DNA from: Syncephalis fuscata
Lineage: Eukaryota; Zoopagomycota; Zoopagomycetes; Zoopagales; Piptocephalidaceae
NCBI GenBank assembly: GCA_025786725.1
Contig: JAHLTZ010000002.1
Location: 248,001 to 312,000, forward strand
Direction: 5' to 3'
DNA length: 64,000 bases
The translations under genes and the position numbers were made by a program. Numbering within the stretch: position 1 is the stretch's first letter; every line of letters begins with the position of its first letter. Positions 35,715-46,823 of this stretch are shown here, in pieces. The notes under the pieces are model-generated. The model was given only the letters and a program-made list of their open reading frames with translations, did no database searches and had not been told where the DNA came from.

Positions 35715-37242
35715 TATAATAAACGGTAGCTGTTGTACTGTATGTCAAATGATGATCTACAACGGTTACTATATGAGTTAAAATGAGTAAAATAGAACAA
35801 GGAGCAATATATAGTTGTTGAGTAAAACTAGACACAGTCCCATTTATTAACTAGGTATTGTTCGCACTTGAGCATCACAATTATGGCATTGTAAATATGA
35901 AGAAACAAGCACATACATTTGGCTATTGCAAAATAATTGCGTAATTCATATCCAATTATATCAAAACATAACAACGTATTACTGCAGTTTCAATTGGTCT
36001 AGTTCTTATCAAGGCCATCATTCCTGACATTCAAAATATTGGTAAGTTTGTAAAAGTTTTTCCGTCAATTTTAAAATACATTGAATCGCCTTATCCAATA
36101 AAGTATCATTTAGAAGCATTGCCCCTTTTTTGATATCCACTTTGATTCATGTTGCATTGTGAATAATAAAGATTGAAATATACATTGTGATGCGATTAAC
36201 GTTGTTAAAGCTTCACATACTACTGTATGCCTAATTATTGCTATGACTACAATGGAAAAACCAAGTTTTGATAACTATTTTCTCTAGTTTGCTATTAGTT
36301 AGAATGGTATAAAATAGCAAAGCTAGTAAGTAAATATTAGCAGCAAATACTACTACAAATAGCAATGACGCACGTGCTGCATTACTATCACATGTTTATA
36401 CTGCGCTATTGCTTGCTTCTAGCTTGCTGTGTTATCCAGCATAAACATCAAATACAAAGATGGCAATAGGTGTTTGCGACATGAGTATACCTGCCTCGTA
36501 TGCTGATTTCCTCGCTATATTTGCTTAAATAAACGAGACAAACATGGTTACAAGTGCCCCAATGAGATTTCCATTAGATAACAGAAACATCATGATTGGC
36601 TGGGCATTGTAAATTGTTTAATAGTAGCGGAGAGTATTGCCGCCTCTGTACCACGATGCAATCTCTAGACCAACTGACATTGGGCATGTGAATCTACAAA
36701 TAAATATCGGTAGTACCCGAATTGTAGCATTGACTTCGTTTCTAAATTCGCCTGAATTGTTTTTGTGTTTAATTTCTTTTATTTTCATTATTATCCGGGC
36801 AATTGCGGAGTAGTATCGACGCCTTACCTGTTGATGTGTTATATATTAATTGATCCCTGACAATTAATACGCATCCATTGCCATCATATTTTATTGGATA
36901 CACGTATACGAATATTCTTTTATTGCCATCGATTAAGGAACTAGCTGTAAGTAGAAGTTTATGCTGTGGCATCATGTGACAGTAAATAGGCGCCCATGCA
37001 CGTACAGAAAGGTTATAATTCAATAAGATGCATGTTGAGATGTACGTTTTGCATCAAATATACGTATTCTTGCCCCCTGCTTTTTATTTAATATTTATTA
37101 GAACTAACACGCGCATTTACTTGCCTATTACCATTACCACAGTTGTTCATTATCACTCGTAGTGCAGCAAGGCCTTTGTTTGTTTGTTTGTTCCATTTTT
37201 CTTTTTTACTATAGCGCCACTACCTGGTTTATCGCTATCAAG
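35715..37242. other. Divergent intergenic region with possible relics
   Basis: 1.5 kb between the tetraspan (-) and desaturase (+). A minus-strand open frame at 36769-37023 (IDGNKRIFVYVYPIKYDGNG) looks protein-like and could be a gene relic, but no family or start context was found. A CT-rich leader with a possible 5' UTR acceptor (TTTTACTATAG at about 37213) lies just before the desaturase start. Confidence 0.4.
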
Positions 37243-38609
37243 ATGCCACCACTACCACCGGATGCCGGCGTTAATCCTAACGCAATTGCGGCCAACGAAC
37301 AATTGGATGACATATCTGCGGTGTATAAGGCTCCTCTTGAGAGTACTAGCAACTCGTCTGCGTTCCGTACCGCAAAAGAAGCTGAGGCCACTTTTGTGCC
37401 ACCAACATTTACTATCAAAGAACTCCGTGATGCCATACCGGAGCACTGTTTCCAAAGAAATGGCTTCCGTTCGGCCAAGTATATTCTCAAAGATGTAGTG
37501 CTAATTGCTCTATTTGCCACTGGTATCTACCTACTTGATGGCTGGCTTGATGCTCAAGGCGCGCCATTCTTGGTTAAAGCACTTGCATGGTCGGCTTATG
37601 CCTTCATCCAAGGTGTGCCCGGTACTGGTCTTTGGGTCATTGCACACGAATGGTAGGTTACAAATATTTATTATTTACTGTTAAAATAGCATCATTGTTA
37701 ACATTGTATTATATTTACAGTGGACATCAAGCGTTTGCCGAATCGACTACAGCCAATTTTGCAGTCGGTTACATTTTACACACATTTTTGCTTGTGCCAT
37801 TCCATAGCTGGCGTATTTCTCACGCCACACATCACGCCCATACCAACCATATGACAAAGGACCAAGTGTTTGTGCCCAAGACACGTAGTGAAATGGGTCT
37901 TAAACCGCTAGCCAAGCAAGAAGACGAGCACCATGAAGAGTCGATTATTAAGGAGGCACCCATTTATTCGTGCCTAAATGTGATTGGCATGCTGCTAGTC
38001 GGCTGGCCTTTATACGTACTTATCAATGTATCTGGTCAAAAATACGGTCGATGGACATCCCACTTTAATGCAAACTCGGCCATCTTCAAACCAGAACAAC
38101 ACAACCAGGTTAACGCATCAACCTTGGGTGTTGTCGGTGTGCTTGGAGCTCTTACATGGGCCGGTTTCCAATGGGGCTGGAAAGTACCGCTGCTTTACTA
38201 CGGCTTGCCATATCTCTGGGTCAACTTTTGGCTTATTACTATCACTTTCTTGCAACACACCGACCCGGTCTTACCACATTATCGTCCTTCAGAGTGGAAC
38301 TTTGTACGCGGCGCACTCTGCACCATTGACCGTGACTTTGGCTGGATATTGAATGTGCGTCTCCACCATATCCATGATACGCATGTCTGTCATCATTTGT
38401 TCTCGCGCATGCCTCACTACAATGCCGAAGAAGCAACAATGCATATTCGCAAGAAACTCGGCTCTGAGTACTATATCTTTGATCGCACACCCATCTGGCA
38501 GGCACTCTACCGATCGTGGCGTCAGTGCCGCTACGTCGAGGATACTGGCGATGTGCTATTCTTCCGTGGTGTCGAAAAGCCCAACTATACAGCTAAAAAA
38601 CAAGAATAA
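37243..38609 (+). CDS. FAD2: Delta-12 fatty acid desaturase (FAD2-type)
   Basis: A membrane-bound di-iron desaturase of the ER that converts oleoyl to linoleoyl chains. Two exons (37243-37652 and 37721-38609) give 432 aa, normal for fungal delta-12 enzymes. The start is the ATG at 37243, giving MPPLPPDAG; an upstream open frame is probably leader. The intron splits the first histidine box. Boxes: HECGH (135-139), HATHH (171-175) and HVCHH (358-362). The family N-terminal helix FTIKELRDAIPEHCF, GDVLFF near the C-terminus and several hydrophobic pairs are present. Delta-12 rather than delta-15 is by overall resemblance. It shares a divergent promoter region with the tetraspan gene and is convergent with RCC1. 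It is less A/T-rich than its flanks, as expected for a highly expressed gene. Confidence 0.9.
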
Positions 38610-38964
38610 TTGAAATAAATTATTATTATTATGAATAATTGCTATTTATTTACTATTATTTTAAATATTATATCAAATGGCATTATAATAATAATTGACA
38701 CATTTAAATTGAATAATTAAAATCATAAAACTATTTATATGAATAAATGATTGGTTATGCTACTTAAAACTAGTATTAATGTTATACACCAACATTACAA
38801 TAACTAGTATTTTATAGTCAAGTCTTGTACAGCTTTATTTTGTACTAATTGCAACAATGAAATAAACCAAAGTGACAATTATAATAAATAACATTATTTT
38901 ACATATATACATACTGCCTAAAAGTAAACTAATAATTATTTATTAAGAATAATAACAACGGATT
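38610..38964. other. Convergent intergenic spacer
   Basis: 355 bp of strongly AT-rich 3' flank between the desaturase and RCC1 genes. No feature was seen. Confidence 0.55.
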
Positions 38965-40595
38965 TTACTTGCGACGATTCTTTGACTTTGTATCATCGCC
39001 GTCTAATGATTCATGTGATCGTTTACCATTGCTGGATACAATGCTGTTTTGTCTAGATGGTGCTGCTTTGGCCGATTCGGCCGTAGTAAGAATGGTAATA
39101 GATAATGGAACAGCCAGTGCTTTACGAGCATCACTAGGCTCTGTTACAAGTATAACGGAGTGATGACCACCAGCAGCAGCAGTAAGACAGCCACGTCCAT
39201 CAAGTTGTTGTCCGCCTACTGGCTCGGGTACTTCACGATCTTCTTCTTCACCACTGCCCAACTGCATACTATCGCCATATCCCCATGAAAATATCTTGGC
39301 ATCTTCGTCAATGGCCATTGAATGATTGCCACCTGTTGTAACTTTACGAATTGGCCGTTTAAACGACTTGATCTGTTGTGGCCATGGTACAGCCAGTTTG
39401 TGCCTTGAAATATCCTCTGTTTGATCGCCTCGCTCTTTGACCAGCTTATCATTAAGCTGGCGTACCTCTTCCAATGGAATACCAAGCTGACCAGAATCGC
39501 CACGACCCCATGTCCAAACATCACCATTCTCAAGCAAAGCAACTGTATGATGTTCACCTCCTTTGATCTGTACAACTGGCGACATACCAGGTGCTGACAT
39601 CGCTCGTACCTTGGTGGGTTGCGGTATTTCCATCTCAAATCCGCCGTCTTCTGGTGCTACACCTGTCTGGCTGTAGTTATTCAATCCCCATGCATACAAT
39701 GTACCGTCGTGCGTATATGCGAATGAACAAAATGATCCAGCGCCAATAATCTTTGTACCAGGTAGCCATAGCTCACGCGGAATGGTAGCTTGTGTTTCAC
39801 GACGTTCAAGAACACGTCGGCCTAGTTGTGCCTGTTCGCCACTACCCCATTGGAATATTACACCCGAGTTGGAGAGTGCAAGAACGTGGTCCACACCACA
39901 AGCAATATCAACGATAATGAAGCCAACCAAGGCACGCTCTACCGTCAATTGCTTTTGAACATCAGTATTTGGATCAAAGCCTAAACTACCGCGTGAGTTC
40001 TATCATAATCATCAGTAAGTGAATCAGTAGGTTTAAACAATCAACTTACTCTGAATGTACCACAGGTATAAACAGTGCCATTCTCGCTAAGTGCCACCGT
40101 CATCGAGTCGGCACAGGCAACTTTAACAAAGCGAACATTTTCGTCCTCAGGTACCATTTTGGTTGGAATATATCCTTCGTCTTCAGACGAGGAACGACCA
40201 AGAGCAAACTGATCATTACAGCCCCAACTCCATAGCTGGCCTTTGTTATCCAGTATAACAGTATGCATACCGCCAGCTGCAACATCCACTACGCTGACAT
40301 CTTCTTCAAGTAGCGTCTTGACCTTGGCAGGGAATTTACGTAATTGGATATCTTCACCCAAACCAAGCTGTCCTGCATCACCTGTACCAAATACAAGCAC
40401 ATTGCCCGTCTCGGTGGATCGTTGCATGGACGGAAGGTAGGAAACAAGACCTTTATGAGCACTGACGCGACGAATCTCTTCAACCTTTTTTTCTGTAGTA
40501 AGATCGTTGTTTTTCCATACTCGCGAGGCGTTCTTTGAGTAAAGATTACGCACAACAGCTAGAGGCTTGGCTGCATTGGGTTTTGGAGCTGCCAT
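38965..40595 (-). CDS. RCC1: RCC1-type Ran guanine-nucleotide exchange factor
   Basis: A chromatin-bound GEF for Ran (yeast SRM1/PRP20, fission yeast pim1). Two exons (40050-40595 and 38965-39999) give 526 aa. RCC1 beta-propeller blades are evident: FGTGDAGQLGLGE, VDVAAGGMHTVILDNKGQLWSWG, VACADSMTVALSENGTVYTCG, ACGVDHVLALSNSGVIFQWG, GSFCSFAYTHDGTLYAWG, GGEHHTVALLENGDVWTWG, GGNHSMAIDEDAKIFSWG and a last GGHHSVIL. An insertion between blades (LNDKLVKERGDQTED) and a C-terminal basic, Ser-rich tail (KSKNRRK) suitable as a nuclear signal are present. No frame breaks. It belongs with UBE2C and TAF11 to the conserved nuclear core of the window. Confidence 0.92.
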
Positions 40596-41967
40596 GTTGA
40601 CTACCGATAGAAAGAATATTGAATCAATGCAAGATCAAAGATTTAGGCGGTGAATAAAAAACGTCTTTGTTTAAATATACGAATAAATCAAAATAAACTG
40701 ATGATTTGCTGAACGCGTAAATAGGAAGAAAATATTATTTATTTATTACACCCAAGTTGGTGTGTTATTATGAATTTATTACTTGGTCATTTGATTTGTA
40801 TTGTAATATTACTCTAATTGTTAGTAAATTTAATTAATTAAAACTAGCTTTCTATTCATAAATATCGACCTATTACAATGATTGCTTCACTTTTAAAACG
40901 CGTTGGCGCTGTTTCCCATCTATTTAATGAGTTTGACTATAGGTGTCGCCTGGGAACAACAATATTTAGATAATATGCATACTGGATATTATTTGTTAAT
41001 GTTGTTGCTATTTTACTTGTATACCTCATGATGTGTCAACGTCTTAAATCAACCAACTTTATCATTATTATTATCACTATTTCATCACTTTGCTTCATAT
41101 ATTTATAAATTCACTTGTATCAACTAAATATTTGATTATTTATGTTATTAACTTTCTCTTTGTTCTAACTTATATTTGGCAATAACTTGTGCAATCGTGT
41201 TAGCAGCAGAGCACATTGTCTTGGCGTTAAAGACATGCTCAGCAACCATATTAGCAGTATGTCATGTATTGCTACTGTTATATAAACAAGGTTATCAATA
41301 TACTGTAATGACACATGTGCAGTTATTTGTTTACTAATTGCTTTATTTCCTGCTTTATTTGCATATTCTATATCTTTTTCTTAATGTATAGCCAATGGTA
41401 ATTGTAAGGAATTACACTAATCTTTTCATTGTCACATTATTTTAATCGATACTATTGTTAGTAACTAAATATTGTATATTTAACTTTAATCTAGTAGAAT
41501 AATATAAGCTTAAATGTTAGACAGCAAAATAAGTGAATATTGATGATAAAATATAACAAGTTTATCTATACTTGTATTTAACTAATTAAAACAAGACAAA
41601 CTATACAAAGAATATACCTAACGATAAATAAATAGCTTTATTAATAAAGCGTAGTTGATAAAAGATAAAATAGCATAGAGCATAAGGAATGTACGATAAG
41701 AAAGATATGAATTATAGTGTTCAAAGTTAACGAATAAGCTGTGGCTATTATATAATAAGATGATCTATAATAATATATGTATACAATACTAATAAATTTC
41801 TAATAAACCAAATGCTTAGTTTAACTGCCCAAATATTATGTGGTGAAGGAAATGTGCTGTTGCCAATCTTACTATTTTTAGCTGAAGAACACATAGCTCG
41901 GCCTTGCCACGCTATGCATGGCGCGCCTTTAATATAAATGAGATGAATATTGCGCGTAAAATTAAAT
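40596..41967. other. AT-rich intergenic stretch before retroelement
   Basis: About 1.4 kb holding the promoter side of RCC1 and then featureless AT-rich DNA. No gene was recognised. It ends at the 5' boundary of the retroelement. Confidence 0.5.
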
Positions 41968-42176
41968 AAAAAGAGGAGTAGTTCACGTTTGAGTTATATT
42001 TAGTCGTTTATCTTAAAGCAAGTCCGAGTACTTGTGGAGTTTATTCGTGTGGTCATATACATCTCAGAGTTGAGGTGTCGTGTCAATTACTATCGTAGTT
42101 ATCATTTTAAGCGTACACTTAAATCCTTTTCAGGATGAGCCTTCCAACAAATCGTGGAAACGAACAACTACCACAA
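41968..42176 (+). repeat. Left terminal repeat of retroelement
   Basis: 209 bp identical to 45975-46183. It contains the purine run, the leader and the ATG plus first codons (MSLPTNRGNEQLPQ) of the element ORF. Confidence 0.9.
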
Positions 42177-45100
42177 CTGGAGCCCAATGCGGGGGGCTCT
42201 AGAGTGCACGCCTACCCCGTGAAGCCGCCCAAGCGTTATAATGGAGGATGTATCGAGGAATTCCTATCGCAATATGATAAATATGCGAGATATATGGAGT
42301 GGTCAGATGAAGAAACCATCCGGTGTTTACTCAACTACACCAGAGGAGATGTTGCGCACATCGTAACGTCGAGTCCAGAAGGAATGAGTGGAGATTGGCA
42401 AGCGTTGAAGAAAGAACTGTTGATGGCGTATAGTAGAAAGCCCACTAAGAAGTCACCGGAAGAGCGAGTATCCGCGCTACTTAAAAGCGGTTTCAATTAT
42501 GCGCAGCCCGTATTATTCCTAAATCAATATAATCTATTGTGCAAATGTGTAATTGACATGCCAGAGCGTGAAAAAATCCGAAGATTGTGCAAGATTATCG
42601 ATAAGACTCATCTAAGAATGTGTTTTACCAAGATGCCGCGAGACAACTATACATATCAACAACTATGCGACGCGCTGGTGAACGTATGTGAAGACGACAA
42701 GGCGTTGCACATCGCCCTTGGTATAACAGATTCGGATAGAGACAGCGACATTGATAGGGATGAGAACGAATCAGATGAAGAAGCCGCCATCATCAAGAAG
42801 GAGAAGAAAGTCAAAGAGAGGATTAACAAGAAAGCAGATGAATCTGGAAAGAAGAATCAGGATCATATCACCATAGAACGAAAGGTAGACGATTTATCAG
42901 AACAGTTCCGACAACTGGTGTTGTTAGTCGAAAAACAGCAAGACAACAGAGGACGAATGGACGGGCGAGACAGAAGGAATTTGCTGTGCTTGTATTGCGA
43001 TTCGCCAGATCATGTTAAAAGTCAATGCGGACTATTGACTGATGATTTACGAAACAAATTGGTTACATTGGACGCTGGTAAAGTCACATACCCTAATGGT
43101 TCGCTTGTTCCGTTGAATACTGGTCGAGGCGGTATGCGCAAATTACTGGTCGACACAGCTAACGTACGGATGATCACTGCCGAGCGACCGATCAAGTACG
43201 ACCTTACTTGGGAAAGCGATGTTCAGTTAACGACTATAGAGCCAGAAATCGTAGTAGAGGATGTAGAACATATAGCCGAAGTCAATATGAAACGGGCACG
43301 TGTAGGCACTCGTCAAGCGTCGGAAGCGGTGCCAGTAGAAACCCGTGAAGCTGGTAGTATGACGGAAAGGCAGGCGCGGCCACCAGCCACGCATCAATAC
43401 CGATCTGTCATCGAGGAAGGAGCCGATGTGGATGGCACTGTCGATAAGCTGCTACGTAGCGCGCAGGTGACGATGCCGCTACAAGATTACCTGTCAACAT
43501 CGTCTGTTGCCAGAAAGAAGATGGCTGAGTTGGTCAGTCGTAAGAAGGTGCCTATCGATACAATGGTACAACAAGCCGTGGTGTATGTAGACGGATTGTC
43601 AACGATAGACGGCACTATAGTAGCTAGGCCAACAGCTAAAGTGACGGGACGAGTGGCAGGAGAGCCGGTAGAAATCCAAATCGATCCTGGTGCTGAAATA
43701 AGTGTAATATCTGGCAAGTTATATGACCAGATTGGTAGTCTACCATTGGATGCGGCGCGAGCATGGTCGATGGGTAATGCTTCTGGTACAGCGTCTAAGT
43801 CTAGAGGCATGTGTATCAACGTACCAGTGACCATTGGAGGAGTAACGATAAACGCACACCTAATAGTTGTAGATGGAGCACCGTTCGATGCGTTGGTTGG
43901 AATGCCTTGGTTAGAAGAAGCGTTATGGGAGGTCAAACGAGAAGACGGAAGAGCGTGGGTACACATAACTGATGGCCGAAGCGCGGCTAAGTTCCCTGCG
44001 GCTCCTACAATGGTATCAGCCAGTGGTAGAGGCCAGCAAGACCAACGTAAGAATGTGAACAGTGTTACGGTGCTACGAGAAGAAGAGAGTGAGGACGAAA
44101 TAGTGTTAGGTACGATTACCATGCGTGAATCAGTAACAACAGGTAATACTGCGTCCGTTTATGCCGCTAAATACAAGCCGGTCGGAAAGAAGAAGTTACC
44201 AATCGCCGTGGCAGTACCAAACGGAGAAGAAGCTGAAGACGAAGAACGAGCTGAGAGCAGCAAGTCAAGATTGACTGACGAGCGTATAGCGGACATGATT
44301 ATTGGAAACGGTCAATTAACAGAAGAAGAGACCGCGTACTTCATTGAGCAATTACGCTCTGTAGACGAAGTTTTTGCATTCAACGACGAAGAGATGGGTA
44401 AGCTTAAGGCGGAAATAGAACCACCTGTAAGAATACCAACTGTACCGCATGTGCCATGGACGCAAGCTTCGATCCCGATACCAAGAGCAACATTCAGTAG
44501 AGTAGTAGAGTTATTGCGGGAAAAGATGAATAGCGGAATTATTGAGCCAAGTACTGGTGCTTATAGTAATCGCTGGTTTGTGATTGCTAAGAAAGATGGA
44601 TCTAAGTTACGATTCATACAAGACCTACAACAAGCCAATTCTGTTAGTATTAAGAATGCCAATGCACCGCCGCTGTCAGAAGAACTTACTGAAGACGTGT
44701 CAGGTAGATCTATTATATCTACGTTTGATCTATATTCCGGTTACGATCAAATCCCTGTCGACAATCGTGATCGTGATATATTCTCATTGATGACGCCGAT
44801 TGGACTGGTGAGGATGACACGGTTACCGATGGGTTGGTGTAATAGCGTCGGAGTGTTTCAGCGGATCGTAAATAAGATACTGAGTGAGTATATGCCGCAT
44901 ACAGTAGGCATATTCGTGGACGACGGGATAGTTAAAGGATCGGTGGAGAAGAATGAAAGTATTGTATTGCCAGGAGTAAGAGCGTTTGTGTTTGATCATG
45001 TAGCTGACGTAGTAAAAGTGTTAAAGGCTTTGAGTAAGGCGGGAATAACAGTCAGTGGAAAGAAATGCAGATTTGGTATGGATGAGGTGGAAGTGTTAGG

Positions 45101-46010
45101 TTACCAGTGTACCCAACTAGGAAGAACTGTAACTCCGGATAAGACGGTTAAGATTACGCAATGGCCAACACCAGTCGATAAGAAGCAAGTACGAGCATTT
45201 GTGGCCTGTTGTGCATTCTACCGAGTGCTTATTCCTCACTTCTCTACGATCGCCGAGCCATTGTATTATCTACAGAAGAAGAAAGTAGTATTTCACTGGA
45301 AAGGTGAACAACAACGAGCATTCGATGCGCTAAAACGAAGTATTAGTGAAAGACCAGTCATACGACCGCCGGTGTATGGTGACGACAATCGACCACTTAT
45401 CTTAACAGTAGATGCTAGTCCTGTTGGTGCTGGCGCTGTGTTGGGACAATGCGATGAAGAAGGAGTGAAGTATGCTGTGCGGTATGACAGTTGTTTATTT
45501 AACGGTGCGCAGAGACGATACGCACAAGTCAAACGAGAATTATTTGGTTTATATCAGATGGTGAAGAAAATGAGGAAATATGTGCATGGTGTGAAATTTA
45601 TCATTGAGACAGACGCTAGACCTGTCATCGGCATGCTGAGAAAGCCTGATTTACCTAATGATGCAGCAAGTCGATGGGTAGCTTACCTTTCGTTGTTTAA
45701 TTATGAAATACGTCATATTCCGGGTGATAAGAACGTAGTAGCTGATGCGCTTAGTCGTGTTGACATGGGACAAGAAATGTTGACAGATGAAGATGATGAA
45801 GATGACAAGGTGTTATGGAACTATCACATCGAGGACGTCAGCGGTGATGAATTATTTGGAGTGACTAGTGTCAAACAAGTTAATACTGATAAAATGACAG
45901 CTAGGTCGCCCTATTATTATTTATTGTATTTTCTCGAGCATGGTTGCATGCACAACGACTGTAATGATAGCGACAAAAAGAGGAGTAGTTCACGTTTGAG
46001 TTATATTTAG
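42135..46010 (+). CDS. Gag-protease-reverse transcriptase-RNase H polyprotein (Ty3/gypsy-like)
   Basis: One uninterrupted ORF of 1291 aa. Order: Gag-like helical region (FLSQYDKYARYMEWSDEETI, about 1-210), acidic/Lys linker, zinc knuckle C-x2-C-x4-H-x4-C (CLYCDSPDHVKSQC, about 285), retropepsin-like protease with DPGAEISVI in place of the usual D(S/T)GA, reverse transcriptase (LRFIQDLQQAN, FDLYSGYDQIPVD, RLPMGWCNSVGVFQRI, catalytic FVDD), then RNase H with its acidic residues in LTVDAS, KRELFGL, ETDARP and NVVADALS. The order is that of Ty3/gypsy Pol, but reading stops shortly after RNase H without integrase or chromodomain. The open frame and identical repeats suggest a young, perhaps active, element. 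Whether a partner supplies integrase is unknown. Confidence 0.9.
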   Translation: MSLPTNRGNEQLPQLEPNAGGSRVHAYPVKPPKRYNGGCIEEFLSQYDKYARYMEWSDEETIRCLLNYTRGDVAHIVTSSPEGMSGDWQALKKELLMAYSRKPTKKSPEERVSALLKSGFNYAQPVLFLNQYNLLCKCVIDMPEREKIRRLCKIIDKTHLRMCFTKMPRDNYTYQQLCDALVNVCEDDKALHIALGITDSDRDSDIDRDENESDEEAAIIKKEKKVKERINKKADESGKKNQDHITIERKVDDLSEQFRQLVLLVEKQQDNRGRMDGRDRRNLLCLYCDSPDHVKSQCGLLTDDLRNKLVTLDAGKVTYPNGSLVPLNTGRGGMRKLLVDTANVRMITAERPIKYDLTWESDVQLTTIEPEIVVEDVEHIAEVNMKRARVGTRQASEAVPVETREAGSMTERQARPPATHQYRSVIEEGADVDGTVDKLLRSAQVTMPLQDYLSTSSVARKKMAELVSRKKVPIDTMVQQAVVYVDGLSTIDGTIVARPTAKVTGRVAGEPVEIQIDPGAEISVISGKLYDQIGSLPLDAARAWSMGNASGTASKSRGMCINVPVTIGGVTINAHLIVVDGAPFDALVGMPWLEEALWEVKREDGRAWVHITDGRSAAKFPAAPTMVSASGRGQQDQRKNVNSVTVLREEESEDEIVLGTITMRESVTTGNTASVYAAKYKPVGKKKLPIAVAVPNGEEAEDEERAESSKSRLTDERIADMIIGNGQLTEEETAYFIEQLRSVDEVFAFNDEEMGKLKAEIEPPVRIPTVPHVPWTQASIPIPRATFSRVVELLREKMNSGIIEPSTGAYSNRWFVIAKKDGSKLRFIQDLQQANSVSIKNANAPPLSEELTEDVSGRSIISTFDLYSGYDQIPVDNRDRDIFSLMTPIGLVRMTRLPMGWCNSVGVFQRIVNKILSEYMPHTVGIFVDDGIVKGSVEKNESIVLPGVRAFVFDHVADVVKVLKALSKAGITVSGKKCRFGMDEVEVLGYQCTQLGRTVTPDKTVKITQWPTPVDKKQVRAFVACCAFYRVLIPHFSTIAEPLYYLQKKKVVFHWKGEQQRAFDALKRSISERPVIRPPVYGDDNRPLILTVDASPVGAGAVLGQCDEEGVKYAVRYDSCLFNGAQRRYAQVKRELFGLYQMVKKMRKYVHGVKFIIETDARPVIGMLRKPDLPNDAASRWVAYLSLFNYEIRHIPGDKNVVADALSRVDMGQEMLTDEDDEDDKVLWNYHIEDVSGDELFGVTSVKQVNTDKMTARSPYYYLLYFLEHGCMHNDCNDSDKKRSSSRLSYI

Positions 46011-46183
46011 TCGTTTATCTTAAAGCAAGTCCGAGTACTTGTGGAGTTTATTCGTGTGGTCATATACATCTCAGAGTTGAGGTGTCGTGTCAATTACTAT
46101 CGTAGTTATCATTTTAAGCGTACACTTAAATCCTTTTCAGGATGAGCCTTCCAACAAATCGTGGAAACGAACAACTACCACAA
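45975..46183 (+). repeat. Right terminal repeat of retroelement
   Basis: Identical to 41968-42176. Its first 36 bp encode the last residues and stop of the element ORF (KRSSSRLSYI). It ends in the sequence coding for the first 14 residues of Gag and is followed by (TAAA)n. Confidence 0.9.
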
Positions 46184-46823
46184 TTATATAAATAAATAAA
46201 TAAATAAGAAATGGATTATCACTCATTTTAATCGTAAAGTAATTCTGTATATCTTTTTTATCTTCATTCATCTCTTTATCCATGTATCCATCCATCCATC
46301 CATCTATTCATCGGTCGTGTTTTTGTATATTAATGGTAGGTTGCGTATACCTGCGTGCTATATGTATATGTTTGTACGCCACGGATTTTGTCAGAGCGGT
46401 GTTTGCCTTTCTGTGGCCTCCGTCTTGTTACGCCCGCTGGCAGAGCAACGGCATCGGGCACACTTACGGGGCGCGTTTTGCGCTGCGTAGCCGAGCCCAC
46501 TATATGTCAAAGTCACCATAGAGTTGGACACGTACCTAGTGTAGGCCGTGTTTTTGCATGGTCTATTCACCCAGTACCTTGTGTAGACAAGTCAACACTG
46601 GCCACGTCGTGTCCGTAGTTAGGAGACGCACATTTCTTACCATTAATTGCTTGCCATTGCTAACCAACTGTTTTACATAATAGATGATCAACCGTGAGCG
46701 TACCGATATAATAAAATATTTTACTTTATCAATATTTATAAAGTTGTTCAAATGGTTATATACGTGTTTATTCAAATATTAAATGATACAGTTATTAAAG
46801 ATTTTGATAATGAATAACGCTGT
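46184..46823. other. Intergenic with simple repeats
   Basis: Starts with (TAAA)n at 46188-46208 and holds a (CCAT)n run at about 46283-46305. 46330-46620 is less A/T-rich, with short overlapping frames and no recognisable product. It is the 3' flank of TAF11. Confidence 0.5.

Larger units (their letters stand above)
41968..46183 (+). mobile_element. Integrase-less Gag-PR-RT-RH retroelement with 209-bp direct terminal repeats
   Basis: Terminal repeats at 41968-42176 and 45975-46183 are identical, pointing to a recent insertion. Each begins with the purine run aaaaagaggag, resembling a polypurine tract. The repeats overlap the coding region at both ends: the last 12 codons of the ORF lie in the right repeat and the first 14 codons are included in the left. 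The arrangement is that of a 4007-bp unit in head-to-tail register, cut off on both sides, rather than of classic TG...CA LTRs. A (TAAA)n run follows the right end. No integrase or tyrosine recombinase is present. Confidence 0.85.

Noticed and set aside
36769-37023. Minus-strand 84-codon frame in the tetraspan/desaturase spacer
   Set aside because: Protein-like composition but no start context, partner exons or family; left as a note only.
43487-44122. 211-codon minus-strand frame inside the retroelement
   Set aside because: Antisense to the Gag-Pol ORF, with no independent motif.
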